Shown here one piece after another: positions 1 through 5,393 of a stretch of DNA of 5,393 nt (position 1 is its first letter; each line of letters starts with the position of its first letter). The notes beneath the pieces were generated by a model. It had not been told where the DNA came from, did no database searches, and saw nothing but the letters and a program-made list of their open reading frames with translations. The position numbers and the translations under genes were made by a program. Source of the stretch: an uncultured Gammaproteobacteria bacterium (lineage in GTDB: Bacteria; Pseudomonadota; Gammaproteobacteria; Ga0077536); the NCBI GenBank assembly GCA_903866355.1, contig CAIPNE010000336.1, positions 1 through 5,393 of the forward strand, written 5' to 3'.

Positions 1-549
1 GAGGATGTCGCCGACCTCGTGCATGTCTTTAAACCGATTAACGTGCGGGCGCTCATCGATGGTTGCGTACGCTGCGCGGAGTTCGTGCAGGGTGTCGGGG
101 CCTAGTGAGGAAAACAGTAACAACCCACCAGGCGTCAAGACCCGACGACATTCTCGAAAAGCGATCTCCAAGTCTTCGCACCACTGGAAGGTTAGGCTCG
201 AGACCACGATATCCACGCTGGCATCCGCGAAGGGCAGCGCCGTCGCATCAGCGCAAACAAAGCGTTGCGACGACAACCAGCGTCGTTGGCGACGAGCCTC
301 TAGGAGCATGGTGGGCGCGAGATCGACCAGGACAATGCGGGCCTTCGCGTAACGGCGCTCGAGCGCACGCGCGCAGTAGCCCGTGCCGGCCCCCAGATCC
401 AGTACGGTGGTTGGGGCGAGCCGAATCCAATCCAAGCGATCGAGAAGCCGGTTTGCCACTTCACGCTGAATCACGGCATGGCGATCGTAGGTCGCGGCCG
501 CGCTGCCAAAAGAGCGCCGAATGGCCTGTTTGTCGAGTTCGAGTGTCAC
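1..549 (-). CDS. bioC: Malonyl-ACP O-methyltransferase BioC (5' part, C-terminus beyond window)
   Basis: This SAM-dependent methyltransferase caps the malonyl group of malonyl-ACP as a methyl ester, so that fatty-acid synthesis can build pimeloyl-ACP for biotin; it is cytoplasmic. I translated 183 open codons from a GTG start (549-547) to the window edge. The N-terminus has the BioC-type opening DKQAIRRSFGSAAATYDRHA (residues 6-25). The SAM-binding glycine loop VLDLGAGTG is at 49-57, the acidic VD of the next strand at 75-76, and DATALPF at 101-107. The BioC signatures FSSLGPDTLHELR (146-158) and HVNRFKDMHEVGD (169-181) set it apart from generic methyltransferases. About 70-110 residues should be missing. 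It starts 19 bp after the bioF stop, with only a weak Shine-Dalgarno (GGA, 10 nt upstream), so it probably relies on operon read-through from bioF. No frameshift is visible. Identity is secure; the start is likely. Confidence 0.94.
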   Translation of the reverse strand, partial: MTLELDKQAIRRSFGSAAATYDRHAVIQREVANRLLDRLDWIRLAPTTVLDLGAGTGYCARALERRYAKARIVLVDLAPTMLLEARRQRRWLSSQRFVCADATALPFADASVDIVVSSLTFQWCEDLEIAFRECRRVLTPGGLLLFSSLGPDTLHELRAAYATIDERPHVNRFKDMHEVGDIL

Positions 550-568
550 GGGTGGAGTATCCAAACGG

Positions 569-1744
569 CTAGGCGGCCAAGGCGCGCGGGAGTGCCGCGA
601 CTAAGGCGGCGATGTCGGCCAACGTGTGGGCGGCCGACAGGCAAATACGCAGGCGCGAAGTGCCCTTGGGCACCGTGGGTGGACGCACAGCGCGCACATA
701 AAAGCCCTGTTCTCGCAAGCTTGCTGCCGCTCGCAGCGCGGTTTCTTCGGCGCCCAAAATAATGGGCTGAATGGGCGTGGTGGAAAGCGATCCGACAATT
801 CCGGCTGCTGCCAGCGCTTGTTTGAAATACCCCGTGTTGGCGGCAAGTTGGTCCACAAGGACACTGCTTTCGCTCAGGATATGGAGCGCTGCGGTGCTGG
901 CGGCGGCCAGTGCCGGCGGCATGGCGGTATCGTAGATAAAAGGGCGGGCCCGCTGGAGTAGGGTTTCGATGAGGTCATCGCGGCCAACCACCGCGGCGCC
1001 GACACTGCCCAAGGCTTTGCCAAACGTCACGACCAGCAGCGGGGCTGCCGCCTGCGAAACACCCTCCTGCGCCAAGAGACCGCGCCCGCGCCCCAGCACC
1101 CCAAAACCGTGGGCATCGTCGCAAATCAACAAGGCCGCATGGTCGTGCGCCAGTTGGGCCAATGCAGCCACGGGGGCAATATCACCGTCCATACTAAAAA
1201 CCGTATCGGTGAGAATAAGGCGATTGCTCGCCGTGGAAACGCGCAGTTGCCGTTCTAGGTCTGCCACATCGGCATGGCGATAACGGCGAGAATGGGCGCC
1301 GCTGAGGCTGACGCCGTCAATCAAGGAAGCATGGTTAAGGCGGTCGTGAAAAACCTCGCTGTGGCGACTCGCAAAGGTAGCGACAGTCCCAAGATTGGCC
1401 AAATAACCTGAGGAAAACAGCAATGCGCGGTCACGCCCTAGGAATTTTGCCAAGGTGACGCTGAGTTCCTCATGGGCCTCGGTCCAGCCAGACAAAAGAC
1501 CGGCGGCGCCTGCACCGACACCATAGCGGCCTAGCGCGAGGGTGGCGGCTTCGAGGAGTCGCGCATCGTTCGCCAGTCCCAGATAGTCGTTGCTGCAGAA
1601 ATTCAGCAGCTCCACACCCTCGATGACGACTCTGGCGCCTTGCGGCCCAGTGCGCGGCTCGAGGTGGCGGCGCTGTGCTGACGGCACGGCGAGGGCCCGC
1701 GTGGAATGCTGCGCCGGCCGCTCGGTAGCGGCAGATGCTTTCAA
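569..1744 (-). CDS. bioF: 8-amino-7-oxononanoate synthase (KAPA synthase) BioF
   Basis: This PLP-dependent enzyme of the alpha-oxoamine synthase family condenses pimeloyl-ACP with L-alanine, releasing CO2 and ACP, to give 8-amino-7-oxononanoate; it is cytoplasmic. The product is 391 residues, close to the E. coli protein (about 384). Visible landmarks are LNFCSNDYLGLA (47-58), the glycine-rich GVGAGAAGLLSG (75-86), DRLNHASLIDG with the cofactor-stacking His138, DDAHGFGVLG (209-218) with the PLP-contacting Asp and His, TFGKALGSVGAAV (240-252) with Lys243 as the Schiff-base lysine, and RLRICLSAAHT (364-374). The chosen start is TTG (1744-1742). Its T-T-G-A overlaps the bioB stop, GGCAGG lies 6 nt upstream, and the resulting N-terminus places the SNDYLGL motif at about the usual distance. 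A GTG at codon 20 is the alternative but would remove part of the N-terminal segment. No catalytic residue appears to be lost. Confidence 0.97.
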   Translation of the reverse strand: MKASAATERPAQHSTRALAVPSAQRRHLEPRTGPQGARVVIEGVELLNFCSNDYLGLANDARLLEAATLALGRYGVGAGAAGLLSGWTEAHEELSVTLAKFLGRDRALLFSSGYLANLGTVATFASRHSEVFHDRLNHASLIDGVSLSGAHSRRYRHADVADLERQLRVSTASNRLILTDTVFSMDGDIAPVAALAQLAHDHAALLICDDAHGFGVLGRGRGLLAQEGVSQAAAPLLVVTFGKALGSVGAAVVGRDDLIETLLQRARPFIYDTAMPPALAAASTAALHILSESSVLVDQLAANTGYFKQALAAAGIVGSLSTTPIQPIILGAEETALRAAASLREQGFYVRAVRPPTVPKGTSRLRICLSAAHTLADIAALVAALPRALAA

Positions 1745-2736
1745 GCAGTGCCTGCCATAGCCCGGATGCCGAGTTTCAAAAAAAGCTCACGATCCTCGTT
1801 TTGTTGAGGATTAGGCGTAGTGAGTAACTGCTCACCGTAAAAAATAGAGTTCGCGCCCGCGAAATAGGCGAGGGCTTGGCCAGCTTCGCCGAGTTCACTA
1901 CGACCCGCGGAGAGTCGCACAAAGGCGTTCGGCATCATGATTCGGGCGGCGGCGATCGTACGCACTACGTCAAAACAATCGACTGGCGCGACCTCTGCCA
2001 GTGGCGTGCCTTCGACCCGCACCAGCTGATTGATGGGCACGCTTTCAGGCGGGGTAGGTAGATTGGCCAATTGGCATAACAAGCCCGCGCGGTCTTGCAG
2101 GGTTTCGCCCAAACCGACGATGCCGCCACAACAAACATTGATGCCGGCGTCGCGCACGGCATCTAGGGTTTCCAGGCGGTCGTTGTAGGTGCGGGTGGTG
2201 ATGACGTTGCCGTAGTGCTCGGGAGAGGTGTCGAGATTGTGGTTGTAATAATCCAGACCGGCGGTTTTGAGGCGATCGGCCTGTTTAGGCTTGAGCATCC
2301 CCAGGGTGACGCAGGTCTCGAGGCCTAGGTCTTTTACCGCGCTCACCAACTGTGCAACCTGCTCCACTTCCCGGTCTTTGGGCGAACGCCAAGCCGCGCC
2401 CATGCAAAAGCGGGTGGCGCCCGCCGCTTTAGCTTGGAGGGCAGCGGCAATAACGGCGTCTACGGTCATTAAACCCGTGGTTTCGAGGCCAGTGTCGTAG
2501 CGAGCACTTTGTGGGCAATAGGCGCAGTCTTCGGGACAACCGCCACTTTTGATATTGAGTAGGGTGCTGAGTTGCACTTCGTTGACGTCGAAATGCTGGC
2601 GATGCACTTGATGCGCTTGATAGAGCAGATCGTTAAACGGCAGTTGCAAAAGGGCTAAAGCGGCGTCCAGCGGCCAGCGAGTCGCCGCCAAAATAACCGG
2701 CAGAGCAGCAGGGGCTTGTTCAACAATGTCTAACAT
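1741..2736 (-). CDS. bioB: Biotin synthase BioB (radical SAM)
   Basis: This radical-SAM enzyme inserts sulfur into dethiobiotin to form biotin, the last step of the pathway. The 331-residue product has the [4Fe-4S] motif CPEDCAYC with Cys67, Cys71 and Cys74. The sacrificial [2Fe-2S] cluster ligands are all present: Cys111 (RFCMGAAWR), Cys142 (ETCVTLGML), Cys202 (NVCCGGIVGLGE) and Arg274 (AFVRLSAGR). They sit at a constant offset of 14 from my recollection of the E. coli positions (53/57/60, 97, 128, 188, 260). Other family blocks are QVHRQHFD (43-50), LDYYNHNLDTS (161-171) and GANSIFYGE (294-302). The only plausible start is ATG at 2736-2734; GAG 8 nt upstream is a modest Shine-Dalgarno. It is the first gene of the bioBFC operon, its stop overlaps the bioF start, and it is divergent from comF. 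It appears intact. Confidence 0.98.
   Translation of the reverse strand: MLDIVEQAPAALPVILAATRWPLDAALALLQLPFNDLLYQAHQVHRQHFDVNEVQLSTLLNIKSGGCPEDCAYCPQSARYDTGLETTGLMTVDAVIAAALQAKAAGATRFCMGAAWRSPKDREVEQVAQLVSAVKDLGLETCVTLGMLKPKQADRLKTAGLDYYNHNLDTSPEHYGNVITTRTYNDRLETLDAVRDAGINVCCGGIVGLGETLQDRAGLLCQLANLPTPPESVPINQLVRVEGTPLAEVAPVDCFDVVRTIAAARIMMPNAFVRLSAGRSELGEAGQALAYFAGANSIFYGEQLLTTPNPQQNEDRELFLKLGIRAMAGTA
1745..1756 (-). promoter_or_regulatory. bioF ribosome-binding site within the end of bioB
   Basis: Read on the minus strand, GGCAGG (1756-1751) lies 6 nt before the TTG codon that overlaps the bioB stop. This site supports the TTG start over the internal GTG at codon 20. Because it lies inside bioB and the stop and start codons overlap, bioF translation is probably coupled to bioB termination. 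The coupling is inferred from geometry only. Confidence 0.55.
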
Positions 2737-2785
2737 GTAAATTACTCAAGATGGTTCGTGAAAATGCTGAAAAGGAGTTCAGCCC
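2737..2785. promoter_or_regulatory. 49-bp divergent bioB/comF intergenic region
   Basis: This is the whole spacer between the start codons of bioB (minus) and comF (plus), so at least part of the promoter for each gene must lie here or reach into the other gene's coding start. I see no strong sigma-70 hexamer pair for either direction. TAAATT (2738-2743) could be a weak -10 for comF with CTTGTT (2715-2720) 17 bp upstream, and TAATTT on the other strand lies almost on the bioB start codon. The bioB-proximal part holds a short palindrome, GTAA-A-TTAC (2737-2745). The comF-proximal part holds the comF ribosome-binding site and its inverted repeat. No convincing BirA operator was found. Confidence 0.55.
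2766..2783 (+). promoter_or_regulatory. comF Shine-Dalgarno in the loop of a perfect inverted repeat
   Basis: GCTGAA (2766-2771) and TTCAGC (2778-2783) are exact reverse complements separated by AAGGAG (2772-2777), which is a near-ideal Shine-Dalgarno sequence 8 nt before the comF ATG. In the comF mRNA this would form a 6-bp stem with the entire ribosome-binding site as the 6-nt loop. The site strongly supports the comF start at 2786. Whether the stem presents or restricts the site cannot be told from sequence. Confidence 0.5.
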
Positions 2786-3475
2786 ATGGCACATTTTTGC
2801 CGCTTGCTGTCTAGGTTATGGGAAGCATGGAAGCTAGACAACTGGTGGAAAAACGTTCGTTTTGAGGCGGCGGGCCTAGCCCGCTGCCTGCTATGTCTTG
2901 GCCCAGTCAAAGGGCGGAGGCTTTGCGCGGGTTGTGAACGAGATTTACCTTGGGGGGGCCTGCAGGTCCGTTTAAGCGGCCGTAACCAGATCAAGCGCTT
3001 TGCCAGCTTCTCCTACACCTTCCCGATACGCCAATTGATAGGACAAGCAAAATTTTCTGACCGCGTGGGTATTGCAACGCTGTTAGGTGGGCTAATGGGG
3101 GAACACCCACCGCAGGTTGATCTCACGGGGTTTGTGGTTTGTGCCGTGCCAATCGCGTACGCCCGGCACCTAACTCGGGGCTATAACCAAGCATTCCTGC
3201 TTGCCGAACCGGTAGCGCGTCAGCTAGGTCTTGCCTTGTTGCCGACGAATAGCCTGCGGCGTGTGCATACCAGGCCTCAACGACAGCTGGGGCGCCGAGC
3301 GCGCTACCGCAATCTGCGTGGCGCTTTTTACGCGTCAGGGGCAGTTGCGGGGCAAAAAATACTCCTCATCGACGACGTCCTAACCACCGGTGCGACGTTT
3401 TATTGTGCGAGCCGCGCGTTGTTCAGCGCGGGCGCAATTGATGTCGTTGCATGGGCTTGCGCGAGCGTTGATTGA
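2786..3475 (+). CDS. comF: ComF family protein (phosphoribosyltransferase fold)
   Basis: This is a cytoplasmic protein of the ComF/GntX family, associated in competent bacteria with bringing single-stranded DNA into the cell; in many gammaproteobacteria its exact role is unproven. The 229-residue product has an N-terminal zinc-ribbon-like pair, CLLC (Cys34, Cys37) and CAGC (Cys47, Cys50). YTFPIRQLIGQAKFSDRVGIA (77-97) follows, then the family block VPIAYARHLTRGYNQAFLLA (121-140), RPQRQLGRRARYRNLRGAF (163-181) and the PRPP-binding-type motif ILLIDDVLTTGAT (192-204). The first cysteine lies at residue 34, so the leader is slightly longer than in many ComF proteins, but AAGGAG 8 nt upstream of the ATG makes this start convincing. 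It is divergent from bioB, a pairing known in Pseudomonas-type genomes, and its stop lies 2 bp from that of gyrB. A run of seven G (2952-2958) stays in frame. It appears intact. Confidence 0.95.
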   Translation: MAHFCRLLSRLWEAWKLDNWWKNVRFEAAGLARCLLCLGPVKGRRLCAGCERDLPWGGLQVRLSGRNQIKRFASFSYTFPIRQLIGQAKFSDRVGIATLLGGLMGEHPPQVDLTGFVVCAVPIAYARHLTRGYNQAFLLAEPVARQLGLALLPTNSLRRVHTRPQRQLGRRARYRNLRGAFYASGAVAGQKILLIDDVLTTGATFYCASRALFSAGAIDVVAWACASVD

Positions 3476-3477
3476 TT

Positions 3478-5393
3478 TTAGATATCCACATTCGTGACGC
3501 TAAGCGCGTGCCGTTCGATGAACTCCCGACGTGGCTCAACTTGGTCGCCCATCAGGGTGGCAAAGATTTGATCTGCTCCAACGACGTCCTCAACCTTCAC
3601 TTGGACGAGATTTCGGGTGGCGACGTCCATGGTGGTTTCCCACAGTTGGTCTGGGTTCATTTCGCCTAAGCCTTTGTATCGTTGGATACTTAGGCTTTTT
3701 CGAGCGTCCTCCGTGAGCGTATCCAGAGCGCGGCGCAGGGAGTTGGCCGTGAAGGTTTTTTGCTCTCGACTGACCGTGCACTTGGCGTGCTCGGAATCGA
3801 TAGTGGCGCTGAGTTGGATCAACTGGCGATACTCGGCCGAAAAAAAGAACGCACGGTCGAACACCGCTTTGCACTCAATGCCGCGAACTTTCATGCCCAG
3901 ACGCGCAGTCCAATGCACTGAATCGCTGTATTCGATGGTGACACTTTGGTTAGAGGCATCTTTAAGCACGCTGAGGGCCTGTTTTAGCTCTACCACCCAC
4001 TGCTCTAGATAGATGCCTTCCGCGACGTCTGGCACAGCAAATGGAGCCGCCTGTCGCACAACTTCTAATAAGCTGGCGTCGTAGCGGCGCGCAAGGCGTT
4101 CTGATAAACGCATTAGCATCAAATGGTTAGCGCCAGCCTCGACGAGCTCCTGGCGGGTTAGGCTGACCCCTTCGCGTTCGATAGTGACATCCTGAAGGGC
4201 TAGTTCAGATAAGTAATTCTCAAAGTCCTGTTGGTCTTTGATATAGCGTTCTTGCTTGCCCCGCTTCACTTTGTACAGCGGCGGCTGGGCGATGTAGATG
4301 TGGCCGCGGGTAAGCAGTTCGTTCATTTCGCGATAAAAAAACGTGAGAAGGAGCGTGCGGATGTGAGAACCGTCTACATCAGCGTCGGTCATGATAATAA
4401 TGCGATGGTAACGGAGCTTGTCTGCGTTGAAATTTTCTTCGGGGCTGAGTTTATAACCGATGCCGCAGCCTAAAGCGGTAATCAGGGTGCCGACTTCGGC
4501 CGATCCGATCATTCGCTCGAAGGTCGTCTTTTCGACGTTTAGGATTTTACCTTTGAGGGGCAAGATGGCCTGGTAGCGTCGGTCCCGCCCCTGTTTTGCC
4601 GAACCACCGGCAGAGTCACCCTCGACGATAAAAAGTTCTGAGCGCGCGGGGTCTTTTTCCTGACAATCCGCTAATTTGCCGGGCAAACCAGCGATATCTA
4701 AATTACTTTTGCGACGCACGAGTTCGCGGGCGCGGCGCGCGGCTTCTCGACCCTTAGCGGCATCCACAATTTTAGCGGCGATAGCTTTCGCTTCGGCGGG
4801 GTGTTCGAGCAAGAAAGTGGACAGATAGTCCACGGTAACCGTCTCGACGATGTTTTTTACTTCGCTAGAGACCAACTTATCCTTGGTTTGGGAGGAGAAT
4901 TTGGGGTCCGGGACTTTGACCGACACAACAGCAGTAAGTCCTTCGCGAACATCTTCGCCCGTTACATCGAGCTTTTCTTTGTTGCGACCCAGGATGCCTT
5001 CTTTGTTCAGGAAGTTGTTCAAGGTACGGGTTAAACCGGCCCGAAAACCCGCTAAATGGGTGCCGCCGTCTTTTTGGGGAATGTTATTGGTGTAACAGAA
5101 GACATTCTGTTCCTGATAGGAATCATTCCACTGCAAGGAGAGTTCAACCTGCACGTCTTCACGCGTCATGCAGACATGCAAAATGGTGTTGTGTAAGGGT
5201 GTACGAGCACGGTGCAAATGCTGAATAAAGGCTCGTATACCGCCGGTGTACTCAAAAACCTCATGCTTGGCGCTGCGATCATCCCAGAGATGGATCACAA
5301 GGCCGCCGTTCAGAAAAGCCAGTTCGCGCAGACGGCTGGCTAGAATATCGAAATGAAAGTCGATATTTTTGAAGATCTTATCGCTGGGAGAAA
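3478..5393 (-). CDS. gyrB: DNA gyrase subunit B (5' end beyond window)
   Basis: GyrB is the ATPase subunit of the A2B2 gyrase that introduces negative supercoils. 637 complete codons are visible, starting inside the protein at SPSDKIFKNIDF. About 170 residues, including most of the GHKL ATP-binding domain, lie off the right edge. A GTG at 5298-5296 is internal: the frame continues upstream with RLRELAFLNGG, a conserved GyrB block. In order come the transducer domain, with the ATP-contacting QTK of SSQTKDKL (4890-4882), then the TOPRIM domain with catalytic Glu in VEGDSAGGSAKQG (4626-4588) and metal-binding DADVDGSH (4386-4363). The long Gram-negative TOPRIM insertion follows (roughly 4245-3700), then SIQRYKGLGEMNP and a C-terminus ending VTNVDI. 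The Asp of EGDSAGG and the Lys of PLKGKILN, known quinolone-resistance positions in E. coli (426 and 447), are the wild-type residues. The gene converges on comF. No frameshift is visible. Confidence 0.99.
   Translation of the reverse strand, partial: SPSDKIFKNIDFHFDILASRLRELAFLNGGLVIHLWDDRSAKHEVFEYTGGIRAFIQHLHRARTPLHNTILHVCMTREDVQVELSLQWNDSYQEQNVFCYTNNIPQKDGGTHLAGFRAGLTRTLNNFLNKEGILGRNKEKLDVTGEDVREGLTAVVSVKVPDPKFSSQTKDKLVSSEVKNIVETVTVDYLSTFLLEHPAEAKAIAAKIVDAAKGREAARRARELVRRKSNLDIAGLPGKLADCQEKDPARSELFIVEGDSAGGSAKQGRDRRYQAILPLKGKILNVEKTTFERMIGSAEVGTLITALGCGIGYKLSPEENFNADKLRYHRIIIMTDADVDGSHIRTLLLTFFYREMNELLTRGHIYIAQPPLYKVKRGKQERYIKDQQDFENYLSELALQDVTIEREGVSLTRQELVEAGANHLMLMRLSERLARRYDASLLEVVRQAAPFAVPDVAEGIYLEQWVVELKQALSVLKDASNQSVTIEYSDSVHWTARLGMKVRGIECKAVFDRAFFFSAEYRQLIQLSATIDSEHAKCTVSREQKTFTANSLRRALDTLTEDARKSLSIQRYKGLGEMNPDQLWETTMDVATRNLVQVKVEDVVGADQIFATLMGDQVEPRREFIERHALSVTNVDI
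3668..3700 (+). terminator. Candidate intrinsic terminator for comF, inside the gyrB 3' end
   Basis: On the plus strand AAGCCT (3668-3673) pairs exactly with AGGCTT (3692-3697), and inside it GTATC (3676-3680) pairs exactly with GATAC (3685-3689) around a GTTG tetraloop. A symmetrical TT/TT mismatch separates the two helices. The 3' arm runs into TTTTT (3696-3700). This is the hairpin-plus-U-run form of a rho-independent terminator, about 190 nt after the comF stop and antisense to gyrB. The stem is only moderately GC-rich and the same bases encode the conserved SIQRYKGLG segment of GyrB, so coincidence is possible. Confidence 0.4.

Noticed and set aside
63..572. 169-codon plus-strand open frame opposite bioC
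   Set aside because: It is antisense to a clear bioC, is rich in Arg and Pro as expected of a GC-rich shadow frame, and shows no recognisable motif. Other plus-strand frames over bioF, bioB and gyrB were rejected for the same reason.
1777..1784. Run of A near the 3' end of bioB, as a U-run for a minus-strand terminator
   Set aside because: No stable stem precedes it on the minus strand, and bioF and bioC follow closely in the same operon.
2737..2776. BirA operator (TTGTAAACC-N15-GGTTTACAA type) upstream of bioB
   Set aside because: Only TTTACA of one half-site matches near the bioB start, and the position for the partner half-site matches about 4 of 9 bases. This is no better than chance.
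3412..3431. GC-rich inverted repeat CCGCGC / GCGCGG with an 8-nt loop, as a gyrB terminator
   Set aside because: It lies about 47 bp past the gyrB stop, but no T-run follows it in either direction and it sits in comF codons for an Ala/Arg-rich segment, so it lacks the form of an intrinsic terminator.
3455..3480. Small hairpin GCTT-GCGC-GAGC followed by a T-rich stretch at the comF end
   Set aside because: The stem has only four pairs including one wobble, and the downstream stretch is broken by G and A. It is much weaker than the structure at 3668-3700.
5296..5298. GTG as a possible gyrB start, giving a 606-residue protein
   Set aside because: The frame stays open upstream to the window edge and encodes conserved GyrB sequence (RLRELAFLNGG), so this codon is internal.

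Overview
The window reads as ordinary chromosomal DNA from a gammaproteobacterium of moderately high GC. Three things point that way. The GyrB carries the long TOPRIM insertion typical of Gram-negative gyrases and its C-terminus closely resembles the E. coli protein. The biotin genes are in the order bioB-bioF-bioC. comF lies divergently beside bioB, an arrangement known from Pseudomonas-type genomes. The genus cannot be named from the sequence alone.

Layout from left to right. Positions 1-549 (minus strand) hold the first 183 codons of bioC, running off the left edge. Positions 569-1744 (minus) are bioF, and 1741-2736 (minus) are bioB. These form one tightly packed operon transcribed leftwards, bioB to bioF to bioC: bioB and bioF overlap by four bases (TTGA) and bioF and bioC are 19 bp apart. 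A 49-bp divergent spacer (2737-2785) separates bioB from comF (2786-3475, plus), whose Shine-Dalgarno sequence sits in the loop of a perfect 6-bp inverted repeat. comF then runs tail to tail into gyrB (3478 to the right edge, minus), with 2 bp between the stop codons. gyrB lacks about its first 170 codons. No gene-free stretch longer than 49 bp is present.

How the genes work together. BioC methylates malonyl-ACP to start pimeloyl-ACP synthesis. BioF condenses pimeloyl-ACP with alanine to give KAPA (8-amino-7-oxononanoate). BioB performs the final sulfur insertion that makes biotin. bioH, which lies between bioF and bioC in some relatives, is absent there, and bioA and bioD are not in the window. 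ComF (phosphoribosyltransferase-fold DNA-uptake protein) and GyrB (DNA gyrase ATPase/TOPRIM subunit) have no pathway link to biotin and are simply neighbours.

I found no mobile element, CRISPR array, RNA gene or unknown gene system. The observations most worth a second look are regulatory: a terminator-like hairpin plus T-run on the plus strand inside the 3' end of gyrB, suited to ending the comF transcript, and the hairpin that encloses the comF ribosome-binding site.
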